DNA from: Pseudomonas sp. JQ170C
GTDB taxonomy: Bacteria; Pseudomonadota; Gammaproteobacteria; Pseudomonadales; Pseudomonadaceae
Direction: 5' to 3'
Length of the DNA: 64,000 nucleotides
Assembly (NCBI RefSeq): GCF_035581345.1
Contig: NZ_CP141608.1
Span: forward strand, 1,444,001 to 1,508,000
The notes under the pieces were generated by a model. The model had not been told where the DNA came from. It did not search any database and saw only the letters and a list, made by a program, of their open reading frames with translations. Position 1 is the stretch's first letter. Each line of letters begins with the position of its first letter. The position numbers and the translations under genes were made by a program. Positions 36,767 to 45,726 of the stretch are shown in pieces.

Positions 36767-37024
36767 ATGAAAAGTTTACTGGTACTTGCCCTCGTGGGTG
36801 TGTCTTCGTTCGCCATGGCCGATGAAATCAACACCGCGGCGGTACAACCTGCCGTCGAACAGTATGACTACACTCAGGATCTGGATATCGCCAAAGTTAT
36901 CAACTTGTCGACCATTCCCAATGTATGTGAAGTTGTGCCGGCTACCATGACCTATGAAGATCATCAGGGCCAGCGCCACACCATTGAATACCGCGCCATG
37001 GGCAGTGGTTGCAGTAACGGTTGA
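36767..37024 (+). CDS. DUF2790 family small secreted protein
   Basis: 85-residue periplasmic protein. Signal peptide MKSLLVLALVGVSSFAMA, then a short mature part with the family pattern YDYTQDLDIAKVINLS and CEVVPATMTYEDHQGQRHTIEYRAMG. Function unknown; Pseudomonas genomes carry several such genes. The ATG at 36767 is preferred over that at 36743 because it opens the signal peptide. No strong ribosome site is seen. Confidence 0.88.
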   Translation: MKSLLVLALVGVSSFAMADEINTAAVQPAVEQYDYTQDLDIAKVINLSTIPNVCEVVPATMTYEDHQGQRHTIEYRAMGSGCSNG

Positions 37025-37095
37025 TTGATAGTTGCTGCAGCAGTAACCGCTTTATTGTCAAAGCCGTCGGCAATGTCGATGCCTGACCCTGTTGT

Positions 37096-38157
37096 CTACG
37101 GGGCCTCACGTTCCAGCAACTGGCGCTTGCGTTCCACCCCCCAGCGATAGCCCGACAAGTTGCCGTCACTGCGCACCACCCGGTGGCAGGGAATGGCAAC
37201 GGCCAGACTGTTGGCTGCACAGGCCTGGGCCACGGCGCGCACCGCCTTGGGGGCGCCGATGCGCTGGGCGATCTCGGCGTAGCTGGCGGTGGTGCCTGCC
37301 GGAATCGTGCGCAACGCCTGCCACACCCGCTCCTGAAAGGCCGTGCCGCGCAAGTCCAGCGGCAAGTCCAGGCCAATGCCCGGTGTTTCGACCAGCCCCA
37401 CCACCCTGGCCACCAGGGTTTCAAACGTTGCGTCTGCGCCCAGCAGATTGGCCTTGGGGAATTTGTCCTGAAGTTCTTGCAGCAATGCTTGAGGGTCATC
37501 ACCGAGCAGAATCGCGCAGATCCCTCGTGCACTTTGCGCCACCAATATCGCCCCCAACGAACACTGACCAATCGCAAAGCGGATATCGGTGTTGGCGCCG
37601 CCATCGCGGTAGGCCCCCGGCGTCATGCCCAGGCGTGCATTGCTGGACTCGTAGAAGCGGCTGTTGGAGTTGAAACCGGCCTCGTACAGGGCGTCGGTGA
37701 TCGTCGAGGACTGCTGCAACTGCTTGCGCACTTTGCGCGCCCGGTGGGCCGAGGCGTAGGCCTTGGGCGTGACCCCGGTGACGGCCTTGAACACCCGGTG
37801 AAAATGAAACGGACTCATGTCCAGTTGCGCGGCCAACTGGTTCAAGCTCGGGGCAGACTCGGCATTTTCGATCAGTTGGCAGGCGCGGGTGACCTGAGCG
37901 CGGTGCAAGTCGGCGACATGGGTCTGGTCTGCGGCCCGGCGTTTGCTCGGCCGGTAACCGGCCGCTTCCGCTTGCGCAGGGGTGTCGAAAAACTCGACGT
38001 TCTCGATCCGCGGCAGCCGCGAGGCGCTGCTGGGGCGGCAGTACACCCCGGTGGTGCGCACCGCGTAGACAAAGTCCCGGTCGGCTGCCGGGTCGCGCGC
38101 CACGATGGCTTGCCAGCGTGGATCGGATTCGCTGATACGGGGTTTGCCCTGGCTCAT
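37096..38157 (-). CDS. ada: Ada: regulator/methylated-DNA methyltransferase, variant zinc site
   Basis: 353-residue protein with three parts: N-terminal AdaA-type domain (1-80), AraC-type HTH (about 85-190) and C-terminal O6-methylguanine-DNA methyltransferase (about 200-353), where the acceptor Cys324 lies in IPCHRVVRSDGNLSGYRWG. In the N-terminal domain the acceptor-type Cys40 (GVYCRPSS) is kept, but the other three zinc ligands of E. coli Ada are Ser44, Ser71 and Arg74. Methyl-phosphotriester sensing through zinc is therefore doubtful, while O6-methylguanine repair should remain. It is followed upstream by an AlkA-like gene on the same strand (76-base gap). Confidence 0.92.
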   Translation of the reverse strand: MSQGKPRISESDPRWQAIVARDPAADRDFVYAVRTTGVYCRPSSASRLPRIENVEFFDTPAQAEAAGYRPSKRRAADQTHVADLHRAQVTRACQLIENAESAPSLNQLAAQLDMSPFHFHRVFKAVTGVTPKAYASAHRARKVRKQLQQSSTITDALYEAGFNSNSRFYESSNARLGMTPGAYRDGGANTDIRFAIGQCSLGAILVAQSARGICAILLGDDPQALLQELQDKFPKANLLGADATFETLVARVVGLVETPGIGLDLPLDLRGTAFQERVWQALRTIPAGTTASYAEIAQRIGAPKAVRAVAQACAANSLAVAIPCHRVVRSDGNLSGYRWGVERKRQLLEREAP

Positions 38158-38233
38158 GCCGATAGTCTCTTGGTGAGGGTCGATACGTTCAGGTTAGAGC
38201 GGACCGGTTGCGGAAAAACTCCGGGTCTTGCGT

Positions 38234-38857
38234 TCAAACTCGCGTGTTCGGCACGCGCCACAAATACCAGGCGGCGAGGGTGCGATAGGGTTGCCAGGCC
38301 AGGCCGAGCTCGATCATCTGCCGACGGGTGGGCTGAACCTCGAGCCCCTGCAGGCGACGGTAGCCCTCGCGCACGCCAAAGTCATCGGCCGGCAGGATGT
38401 CCATGCGTTCCAGGGTGTAGATCAACAGCATCTCCACGGTCCAGCGACCGACGCCACGCAAGCTGACAAGGCGTTCGATCAGTTGCTCGTCCTCCAGGGC
38501 CATCGCCTGTTGGTGATCGGGTACCACGCCGTCGATGCGGGCCAGGGCGATGCCCTGAATGGTCGCCACTTTGCTGGCGGAAAAGCCGCAGGCACGCAGT
38601 TGTTCCGGGGTGGTGGCCAAGACCTGTTCGGGGCTTGGGAAATCGCACCCTGGGTACAACGCAATCAACCTGCCCAGAATCGCGTCGCCCGCTTTGACAT
38701 GCAGTTGCTGATAGGCGATGGCCCGCACCAGTGCCTGGTAGGGGTCGCGATGGGGCAGCGGTTGATGCAGGCAAGGGCCGATCGCTTCAACGTGTGCGGC
38801 CCAGCGCGGATCAAGGGCGGCGAGAAAATCCTCGGCCTGACGATAGAAGGTGTTCAT
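38234..38857 (-). CDS. DNA-3-methyladenine glycosylase (AlkA-like)
   Basis: 207-residue HhH-GPD glycosylase that removes alkylated bases. The helix-hairpin-helix LVSLRGVGRWTVEMLLIYTL and the following catalytic Asp region RMDILPADDFGVREGYRRL are present. It lacks the N-terminal domain of long E. coli AlkA and matches the short bacterial form. The start codon overlaps the stop of the MocR gene (ATGA at 38854-38857), and ada lies 76 bases downstream, so one transcript could link a MocR regulator to two alkylation repair genes. Confidence 0.92.
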   Translation of the reverse strand: MNTFYRQAEDFLAALDPRWAAHVEAIGPCLHQPLPHRDPYQALVRAIAYQQLHVKAGDAILGRLIALYPGCDFPSPEQVLATTPEQLRACGFSASKVATIQGIALARIDGVVPDHQQAMALEDEQLIERLVSLRGVGRWTVEMLLIYTLERMDILPADDFGVREGYRRLQGLEVQPTRRQMIELGLAWQPYRTLAAWYLWRVPNTRV

Positions 38858-40200
38858 TGGATCTCCATGGCCTGCGCTACCCGTTCGAGTGCCTGTTTGA
38901 GTTCAGCACGGCTGCTGGCCGCCGACAGGCTGATGCGGATGGCCGGCAGGTCGCTGCGTTTTACCGCAAACACCTCGCTGGGTACCACTTCCACGGCGCA
39001 GGCCCGGCAGCGTTGCACGACCACGTGCGCAGGTTGCGGGCAGCTCACCCAGATGTGCGGCGAAGGGTGCTGGCTGTAGAGCCGCTCACTGCCCAGGATT
39101 TTGCGCGCCAGGTACCAGCGCTGTTTCACCTCCTCGCGGGCCCAGGCCAATCGCCGTGCCGCGGTGCCATCGGCGATCCAGCGACAGGCGATCTGCAGGT
39201 TCAGCGGGGAAACCTGCCAGTGGGTTGCCTGGGCATGGGGATCAACCTTGGCCAGCAGTTGCGGCTCGGCGACGATCCAGCCCAGGCGCAGGCCGGCACC
39301 CACCGTCTTGGACAGGCTGGTGACCAGTACTCCCTGCGGGCCGAGCCGCGACCACAGCGGTGGCTGGTCGGTCAGCGCGCCATAGACGTCATCCTCGATC
39401 AACAGCAATTCATGGCGGCGTACCACCTGGGCCACGGCCTGCTGGCGTTCATCGCTCATGCAGGCGCCGGTGGGGTTCTGCAGGCTGGGCGTGAGCACCA
39501 GCACCCGCGCGCCGGTGGCACGCGCGACGCGGTCCAGGTCATCCGGGAGAATGCCTTGGTGGTCCTGGGCCACGCCATGGATGGGCAGGCGCAGCTGGCG
39601 GCACGCGGCCTTGATGCCCGGTGCCGTCAGGGCCTCGACCAGCACCGGCTCGCCGGCCTGGCACAGCGACAGCAGCAGGCTGAACACGCCTTGCTGGGCA
39701 CCCCCGCACAACAGCAACTGGCCGGCGTTCAATTGCAGGCCGCGATTGGCCAGCCAGGCGGCGCCTTGTACCCGGGCCAGCAGCAGCGCTTCGGCGCTCA
39801 GGTAGTGGTCCAGGCTGTGGACTTCGCCGTCGCGCAGCAAGGCTTGCAAGGTGCGCTCGATGTCCTGGTTGTCGGGGTCGGTTACCGGGACGTTGGTCGA
39901 CAAGTCGATCAGGCTGGGTTGCAGGTGGCGATGCTTGAGGTGAAACAGCGTGGCTTCCTTGCTGCCGGCCAGCACATAGGTGCCGCGCCCGACCTCGCCA
40001 CTGACCAGGTGCCGGGCCGCGGCTTCCCGGTAGGCCTGCTGGGTGGTGCTGGGGTTGAGTCCCAGGTTCCAGGCCAGGCGCCGTTGCGGCGGCAGGCGTT
40101 CGCCGATTTTCAGCTCGCCCGCCTCGATGGCGGCGGCGATGGCATCCACCAGTGCCAGGTATCGGGGCTGGTCATTGTCGGGCAGGGTAGGGGTCCACAT
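38854..40200 (-). CDS. MocR-type PLP-dependent regulator (GntR/aminotransferase fusion)
   Basis: 448-residue fusion: N-terminal GntR-type winged HTH (residues about 10-75, GERLPPQRRLAWNLGLNPSTTQQAYREAAARHLVSGEVGRGTYV) and a fold-type I aminotransferase-like domain. The PLP lysine is in VTSLSKTVGAGLRLGW and the aspartate that holds the PLP ring is in LIEDDVYGAL. Such proteins bind PLP as part of effector sensing. It is divergent from a threonine-dehydratase-like gene, its likely target, across an 87-base gap with direct repeats. Confidence 0.93.
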   Translation of the reverse strand: MWTPTLPDNDQPRYLALVDAIAAAIEAGELKIGERLPPQRRLAWNLGLNPSTTQQAYREAAARHLVSGEVGRGTYVLAGSKEATLFHLKHRHLQPSLIDLSTNVPVTDPDNQDIERTLQALLRDGEVHSLDHYLSAEALLLARVQGAAWLANRGLQLNAGQLLLCGGAQQGVFSLLLSLCQAGEPVLVEALTAPGIKAACRQLRLPIHGVAQDHQGILPDDLDRVARATGARVLVLTPSLQNPTGACMSDERQQAVAQVVRRHELLLIEDDVYGALTDQPPLWSRLGPQGVLVTSLSKTVGAGLRLGWIVAEPQLLAKVDPHAQATHWQVSPLNLQIACRWIADGTAARRLAWAREEVKQRWYLARKILGSERLYSQHPSPHIWVSCPQPAHVVVQRCRACAVEVVPSEVFAVKRSDLPAIRISLSAASSRAELKQALERVAQAMEIQ

Positions 40201-40206
40201 TTATTG

Positions 40207-40240
40207 TTGGCCATGCAATATATGGTTTGGCCCATACAAT
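40207..40240. promoter_or_regulatory. Candidate MocR operator: two direct repeats
   Basis: TTGGCCATGCAAT at 40207-40219 and TTGGCCCATACAAT at 40227-40240, starting 20 bases apart (about two helical turns). Direct repeats on one DNA face are the site type known for GabR-like MocR proteins. The second copy overlaps a CATACAAT -10-like stretch for the dehydratase gene. Confidence 0.55.
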
Positions 40241-40287
40241 GCGCCGGGGCTAGGATCAGGTCAAACCCACTGCTGCCGAGGTGCTCC

Positions 40288-41241
40288 ATGTTCGACCTGC
40301 CCGCCCTGCGTGACGCTGCCCGCCTGGTTCATGCCAGTGTGCCCGCTACCCCTCAATACGCCTGGCCGCGCCTGGCCGAGCGGCTGGGGTGCGAGGTGTG
40401 GGTCAAGCACGAGAACCATGCGCCGACCGGCGCGTTCAAGGTGCGCGGCGGCCTGCTCTATGTGCAGTGGCTGCTGGCGCAGAAGCCGGGCGTTCGCGGC
40501 CTGGTCACCGCCACCCGGGGCAATCACGGCCAGAGCATGGCCCTGGCGGCACGCAAGGCAGGCTTGCCCATCATCATCGTCGTGCCCCAGGGCAACTCGC
40601 GGGAAAAGAACGCGGCCATGCGGGCCCAGGGCGCGGAGTTGATCGAGCATGGCGCGGACTTTGACCAGTCCCGCGAAGAAGCGGCGCGCCAGGCGCAGCA
40701 GCTCGGCTATGAAATGGTGCCGTCCTTCCACCCGCAATTGGTACGCGGGGTGGCCACCTATGCGCTGGAACTGTTCGACGCCGTGCAGGACCTGGATTGC
40801 GTGTACGTGCCCATCGGCATGGGCTCAGGCATCTGCGGACTGATCCAGGCCCGCAACCTGCTTGGCCTGCGCACCGAAATTGTTGGCGTGGTCTCGACCG
40901 AGGCGGATGCCTTTGCCCAGAGCTTCGAGCAGGGCCGCATCATCACCACCGCCACGGCCAACACCTTCGCTGACGGCATGGCCTGTCGCATCCCGGTGCC
41001 GGAAGCGTTCGAGATCGTCCGGGAGCATGCGGCCCGCATCGTCCGGGTCAGCGATGAAGACATCGCCCAGGCCATGCGCATCTATCACGAAGACACCCAC
41101 AACACCGCCGAAGGCGCCGGTGCGGCCGGTCTGGCCGCTCTGATCAAGGAGCGTGAGCGCCAGCGGGGACGCAAGGTGGCGGTGATCCTCAGCGGGGCCA
41201 ATGTCGATCGGGAGCGGTATGCGCAGGTGTTGGCTGGCTAG
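40288..41241 (+). CDS. Threonine/serine dehydratase-like PLP enzyme
   Basis: 317-residue fold-type II PLP enzyme. The PLP lysine is Lys51 in HAPTGAFKVRGG, preceded by the usual KHENH, and the phosphate loop is PIGMGSGICG. It lacks the C-terminal ACT-like domain of biosynthetic IlvA, so it fits a catabolic serine/threonine dehydratase (making pyruvate or 2-oxobutyrate) or a related dehydratase such as hydroxy-aspartate type. The ATG at 40288 follows GAGGTGCTCC. It is divergent from the MocR gene that probably controls it. Confidence 0.88.
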   Translation: MFDLPALRDAARLVHASVPATPQYAWPRLAERLGCEVWVKHENHAPTGAFKVRGGLLYVQWLLAQKPGVRGLVTATRGNHGQSMALAARKAGLPIIIVVPQGNSREKNAAMRAQGAELIEHGADFDQSREEAARQAQQLGYEMVPSFHPQLVRGVATYALELFDAVQDLDCVYVPIGMGSGICGLIQARNLLGLRTEIVGVVSTEADAFAQSFEQGRIITTATANTFADGMACRIPVPEAFEIVREHAARIVRVSDEDIAQAMRIYHEDTHNTAEGAGAAGLAALIKERERQRGRKVAVILSGANVDRERYAQVLAG

Positions 41242-41263
41242 CGCCCGGGCCGGGCGCTCGCCC

Positions 41264-41587
41264 TCACAGCCACATCAGTAGCAGCATCATGGGGGGGGTA
41301 CCCAGCGCCAGTGGAACAATCAGCCGTGGCGTGTAGCTCAGCAGCAGCACCACGGCGCAGGCGGCCAGGCCCAGGAGGGTAATCCAGAGGGCCAGGCCAA
41401 CCGACGGCCCCAGCTCCATTGCCACGGGCGCGATAGCGCTCGCCAACAACAGCCAGCCCGACAGCCTGAGCAGCCAATGGCGAGCCGGTGTGATCTTGGC
41501 CTCGAATACCTGCTGATAATGGCGTTCGGTGCCCAGGCACAGCGCGCTCAGGCTGCTGAAACACAGGGCCAGGCAGAGTGCGATCAT
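41264..41587 (-). CDS. DUF3325 family membrane protein
   Basis: 107-residue protein with three hydrophobic helices (MIALCLALCFSSLSALCLG, WLLRLSGWLLLASAIAPVAM and WITLLGLAACAVVLLLSY). It matches the DUF3325 proteins found at the end of TonB-dependent receptor/PepSY clusters. Its start (ATG at 41587) overlaps the stop of the PepSY gene, so it is translationally coupled. Function unknown. Confidence 0.85.
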   Translation of the reverse strand: MIALCLALCFSSLSALCLGTERHYQQVFEAKITPARHWLLRLSGWLLLASAIAPVAMELGPSVGLALWITLLGLAACAVVLLLSYTPRLIVPLALGTPPMMLLLMWL

Positions 41588-43197
41588 GTCGTAGGCTCCT
41601 GTGCCGCGACGGCAGCGCGGGGCTGGCGCTGCACCCGTTGCAGTGGCTGGTGCCGGTTGAGCTTCCACGCGGCAAAGGCCATCAGCACTGCACCGGCCAG
41701 CAAACTGAGCTCCATGCCGGCCAGCAGCCACTGTCCACGGGCGAGACTGGCGAGCAGATGACTGTGCTCCAGGGTGAAGCTGAACAGCGGTAGCGCAGCG
41801 AACAGCACCGCACCCAGGCTCAGTTGTTCGATCCAGGCCCGTTTATGCGAACGCCACAGTGGATGCATCAGGCAAATCAGCCAGGCAATGAAGAAACTGC
41901 GGATTTCCCAGTCCGCGCGATGCGCCATGCCCACCGGCAACAGTCGATTGGCCCAGAAGTACGCGCCGGTGGCCACAGGCAAGCCGGCCACGCACCCCAC
42001 GTTGAGCACCTCTACCAGCCGATGGCCAAACGGCGTGCACCCGGATTTCTGCCGCTCCGGCAGGCGCTTGACGACCCAAAGCACCAGCCCCGTGGCGATC
42101 ATCGCCGTGCCCAGCAAGCCGCTGATAAAGAACGCCCAGCGCAAGGGCGCGCCGGCAAAGCGAATCAGGTGCAGGCTGGAAAACACGTTGTAGATGGCAT
42201 TGGTGGTGCTGATCGCCGGGCCGGGCGGGGAGGGTAGCAGCGCCCCGGTCGCACCGTTGAAGCGCAGGCGTTCGCTGGCGCCGCGGTCGATCAGGCTGTC
42301 ACCGCCACGTTCACGCAATTCGATCACCGCACTGGACAACCCGGGGTTGCTCACACTGATACTGCCCACGCCGGTGGGCCAGCGACGTTCGGCCTGGTCA
42401 AGCAGGGGGGCGAAGTCGGTCAGCGGCGCGTCACTGCTGGCGGGGCGCCGGGCGGGCGGGGCGTCGGTTGCCGAGCCGCGGGCGCCGCGGCCTCCACTCT
42501 CGGCGAAGAATGCCTGGGTATCGCCCTGATAGGCACTCTGCACTCCCCAGGGCATGAGCATGAACATCAGCAGCAACAAACCGCTGTAGGTGATCATGAA
42601 GTGGAACGGCAGCGACAGCACTGCTGTTGCGTTATGGGCATCGAGCCAGGAGCGTTGGCCCTTGCGCGGGCGAAACGTGAAGAATTCCTTGAAGATCTTC
42701 TTGTGGGTGATGACGCCACTGACCAGTGCCACCAGCATCACCATGGTCGCGGCGCCGACGATCCAGCGGGCGATGAGGCGTGGCATGCCGTACAGCTCGA
42801 AGTGGAAGCGATAGAGAAAGCCTGCCCCGCGGGTTTCGCGCACCGCGATCGGTTCGCCGCTGCCGGCGTCGAGGGTCAGGCGCTGGCCACCGCCTTTACT
42901 GATCGGCTGGCCTTTATCGAACCACTGGACCTGGGCGACCGCGCTGCGCTCGCCGGGCAGGTTGATACTCCACTGCGCGGCATCAGGGGCCAGCACCTGC
43001 ATCTTTTGCGCAACCCGCAAGGCGGTGCCCCTGTCGGCGGTGGATGCATGCTGCTCAGGCTTCATCCAGAAGCTGATTTCTTCCTGGAAGAAGCTCAAGG
43101 TCCCGGTCAGAAACACCGCGTAGAGCAGCCAGCCCAGCAACAGGCCTGTCCAGGTATGCAGCCAGGCGTTGGCCTGGCGAAAGCCGAGTGCCTTCAT
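41584..43197 (-). CDS. PepSY-associated transmembrane protein, siderophore-uptake type
   Basis: 537-residue inner-membrane protein with four main helices: near residues 15-38 (TGLLLGWLLYAVFLTGTLSFF), about 145-165, about 195-220 (LPFHFMITYSGLLLLMFML) and about 340-370, plus more helices at the C-terminus. The PepSY-type periplasmic regions lie between. Its His residues near the helix ends (HTWTG, FHFMITYSG, HLIRFAG) could ligate haem, as proposed for the family in ferric-siderophore reduction. Overlaps DUF3649 (upstream) and DUF3325 (downstream) by four bases each. Confidence 0.9.
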   Translation of the reverse strand: MKALGFRQANAWLHTWTGLLLGWLLYAVFLTGTLSFFQEEISFWMKPEQHASTADRGTALRVAQKMQVLAPDAAQWSINLPGERSAVAQVQWFDKGQPISKGGGQRLTLDAGSGEPIAVRETRGAGFLYRFHFELYGMPRLIARWIVGAATMVMLVALVSGVITHKKIFKEFFTFRPRKGQRSWLDAHNATAVLSLPFHFMITYSGLLLLMFMLMPWGVQSAYQGDTQAFFAESGGRGARGSATDAPPARRPASSDAPLTDFAPLLDQAERRWPTGVGSISVSNPGLSSAVIELRERGGDSLIDRGASERLRFNGATGALLPSPPGPAISTTNAIYNVFSSLHLIRFAGAPLRWAFFISGLLGTAMIATGLVLWVVKRLPERQKSGCTPFGHRLVEVLNVGCVAGLPVATGAYFWANRLLPVGMAHRADWEIRSFFIAWLICLMHPLWRSHKRAWIEQLSLGAVLFAALPLFSFTLEHSHLLASLARGQWLLAGMELSLLAGAVLMAFAAWKLNRHQPLQRVQRQPRAAVAAQEPTT

Positions 43198-43499
43198 GCC
43201 AGTAGCTCCCGCACCAGCAGGTGCAGCGTCGGCAGCACCGCACAGGCCCCGGTGATCAGCCAGGCGCGCAAGGCAGTGGCGGCGCTGAAGGCCCAGATCG
43301 CCACCGCGCAGTACGCGATGAAGGCCAGCATGGTCGCGGCCAGTACCGCTTGTGGGCGCGGCAGGGGCAAGGCCACGCTGAGGCTGGCCGCCGTGAGCGC
43401 CGCCACGGCATAGCCGCCGAACACCGCCAGCAGTACACGGACGATGGTGGCGACGGGCAGGCGGGCGCGACCGGGTGAGGGTTTGGCGGAAGGGTTCAT
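43194..43499 (-). CDS. DUF3649 family membrane protein
   Basis: 101-residue protein with three hydrophobic helices (VRVLLAVFGGYAVAALTAASLSVALPL and onward) and a basic N-terminus. DUF3649 proteins are known mainly from TonB-dependent receptor operons together with PepSY and DUF3325 proteins, which is exactly the setting here. Starts 22 bases after the receptor gene ends; overlaps the PepSY start by four bases. Role unknown, presumably inner-membrane iron or siderophore handling. Confidence 0.85.
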   Translation of the reverse strand: MNPSAKPSPGRARLPVATIVRVLLAVFGGYAVAALTAASLSVALPLPRPQAVLAATMLAFIAYCAVAIWAFSAATALRAWLITGACAVLPTLHLLVRELLA

Positions 43500-43521
43500 C
43501 GGTCTGTCTCAGGCAGGGTGA

Positions 43522-45618
43522 TCAGAATTGATAGTTGGCCTTGAGCCAGAAACGGCGACCGTCTTCGGCATAGGAGTAGGCCGAGTCGGTGTCGATTTCT
43601 CGCACTTTATTGGTCAGGTTGTAGCCCACCAGGCTGAAGGTCAGGTCTGGCGTGGCGCGCCAGGTGGTGCCGACATCGACCGTGGTGAAGGACTGGGTGC
43701 TTTCCGAGACTGCGCCGCCTTTACCCCAGGCAATGCTGGTTTCCTCGCCGTGGTAGCTGGCGGTGACGAAGCTGTCCACGGTGTCCAGCACGGCCCAGTC
43801 CAGTGTCAGGCTGCCCGAGTGCATGGGCGTTGCCACCAGCGGTTCGCCATCGGACAGGGGGTAGCCAAAGCCGAGAATGGTGGAGTCACCGCTCTCCACA
43901 TTGGAGTCCAGGTAGGTGTACTGGCCCTTGAGTCTTAGCCGTTCGTTGAAGCGGTAGCTGGCCGCGGTTTCGACACCGCGTACCGTGGCGCCGCTGATGT
44001 TGAAGTAGGTGCTGTAGATTCGCCCGGTGATCGGATCGGGTGGTACCGGTGTGCCGTCGGGGTAGACCAGCTGACGGGTGCCGGTGTTGGCGATCTTGTT
44101 CTCGTAATCGGTATCGAACAGGGTGATGTTGCCGCTGAACGCGCCACCGGCATCGTAGTACAGGCCGATTTCGCGGTTCTCGCTCTTCTCCGGCTTGAGG
44201 TCCGGGTTGCCCCAGGTGTAGGCACCGCCGCGTTGCGGCAGGCCGATGCTCGGGTTGATCTGGGTAATGTTCGGCGACTTGAAGCCTTTGGCCACCCCCC
44301 CTTTGAGCGTCCAGTCCGAGTCGATATGCCACACGCCATAAAAGCGTGGCGTCCAGTGACGGCCGAAGAATTCGTTGTCATCCATGCGAATGCCGGCGGT
44401 AAGGCTGAAGGTATCGGTGACGCTCCATTCATTCTCGGCAAACAGGGATTTCTCGGTCATCGACGTCCCGATGCCGTTGCCTTCGGGACTGGCGTAATAA
44501 CCGTCCGCTTCCAGTTCGTCCTTTTTCCATTGGGCACCGGCGACGAACATATGGCGCTCCAGAGGTAGGCTGATCTTGCTCTCGAACACCGTGTTGGTGA
44601 CTTCGGGGCTGACCGTCTGATTGCCGGTCTGGATATCGCTGTCGCGTACCACCTCTTCCCGGTACAGGCTCAGGTCAGTGGTGCCGAATGCCCAGTTGCC
44701 GGTGTGGGCCAGCACATAGCTGTCACGGGTATAGGTGTTGTTGTTCTTGGTGTCGGTGTCGGCCAGGGTCTTGCCCGGGGTGTTCCAGAACTCTTGCTCG
44801 GTGCGGCTGGCTTCGAGCATGAATTCCTGTTGCTCGTCCGGGGTGAGCCACAGGCGTGCGGTACCGGTCTGGCGGTCGGACTTGGAGAAGCCGTCGTAGA
44901 TCTCGTCTTCCTTGCGCTGCTTGTCAAAGCCCCAGACCTGGAGGCCGAGACGGTCTTGCACCAGCGGTCCCGACAGGTAGGCATCCATCTGGGTGCTGTC
45001 ACCGGCGTTGGAGCTGTCCTGGAAGGTATGGTCGGCGGAGATGGCACCCGACCACTGGCGCGAGACCTTGCGGGTAATGACGTTGATCACCCCGCCCATG
45101 GCCTCGGAGCCATACAGCGTGGACATCGGCCCGCGGACTACCTCGATGCGATCAATGGCTTCGACGGGCGGAATCCAGTTCATCTCCAGGCCTTCCGAGG
45201 TACCGCCCTTGAGCGTGACCTGGCTGGTGTTCTGCCGGCGCCCGTCGATCAGGATCAGGACATGGCTTGACTCCATGCCGCGTATCGAGATCGCGCCCTT
45301 GTCGCCACCGATGACACTGACGCCCTCGGCGTTGCGTACCGCGTCCGCCAACGAACGGAACTGCTTGGTTTCCAGCTCTTCCCGGGTAATCACCGAAACG
45401 CTGGCCGGGGCGTCGCGCATGTCCTGGCTGAAGCCGGCCGCGGTGACCACGGTCGAGCCGATTTCCAGGGCGGGGTCGTCAGCCTGGGCGGGGGTTTGAA
45501 CGTCGTTTGCCTGTGCCAGGCCGGCATTCAGACCAAGGCCCAGCAGGGCCGTGACGAGGGCAAGGTGGCAGGGGGCGAAGGGGACAGGGCGGGCGGTATC
45601 GCGACAGTACAGGTTCAT
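43522..45618 (-). CDS. TonB-dependent outer-membrane receptor (CirA/FepA type)
   Basis: 698-residue outer-membrane receptor. The signal peptide ends near GLNAGLAQA. The plug domain shows APASVSVITREELETKQF, GISIRGMESSHVLILIDGRR-like sequence and the ERIEVVRGPMSTLYGSEAMGGVINVITRK block, which is the CirA/FepA class. The C-terminal strand ends in Phe (RRFWLKANYQF). Although the frame is open to 46551, the ATG at 45618 begins the signal peptide. Ligand is likely a catecholate siderophore or related ferric chelate. It heads the DUF3649-PepSY-DUF3325 operon and is divergent from a two-component system. Confidence 0.92.
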   Translation of the reverse strand: MNLYCRDTARPVPFAPCHLALVTALLGLGLNAGLAQANDVQTPAQADDPALEIGSTVVTAAGFSQDMRDAPASVSVITREELETKQFRSLADAVRNAEGVSVIGGDKGAISIRGMESSHVLILIDGRRQNTSQVTLKGGTSEGLEMNWIPPVEAIDRIEVVRGPMSTLYGSEAMGGVINVITRKVSRQWSGAISADHTFQDSSNAGDSTQMDAYLSGPLVQDRLGLQVWGFDKQRKEDEIYDGFSKSDRQTGTARLWLTPDEQQEFMLEASRTEQEFWNTPGKTLADTDTKNNNTYTRDSYVLAHTGNWAFGTTDLSLYREEVVRDSDIQTGNQTVSPEVTNTVFESKISLPLERHMFVAGAQWKKDELEADGYYASPEGNGIGTSMTEKSLFAENEWSVTDTFSLTAGIRMDDNEFFGRHWTPRFYGVWHIDSDWTLKGGVAKGFKSPNITQINPSIGLPQRGGAYTWGNPDLKPEKSENREIGLYYDAGGAFSGNITLFDTDYENKIANTGTRQLVYPDGTPVPPDPITGRIYSTYFNISGATVRGVETAASYRFNERLRLKGQYTYLDSNVESGDSTILGFGYPLSDGEPLVATPMHSGSLTLDWAVLDTVDSFVTASYHGEETSIAWGKGGAVSESTQSFTTVDVGTTWRATPDLTFSLVGYNLTNKVREIDTDSAYSYAEDGRRFWLKANYQF

Positions 45619-45706
45619 AGACAGCGTTCCAGGGTTTCTTGCAAAGCTGCAAATCAAAATAATAAGCTGTATCAATTGCGTCTTTCGGGCGGCGATGTTG
45701 CCAGCC

Positions 45707-45726
45707 GAACCTGACCAGAACCTGAC
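45707..45726. promoter_or_regulatory. Direct repeat, candidate response-regulator site
   Basis: GAACCTGAC occurs twice with starts 11 bases apart (45707 and 45718), the one-helical-turn spacing used by OmpR/PhoB-type regulators. It lies between the divergent receptor and response-regulator genes. A second repeat, TGCAAATCA, occurs at 45648 and 45731 in the same region. Confidence 0.55.
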
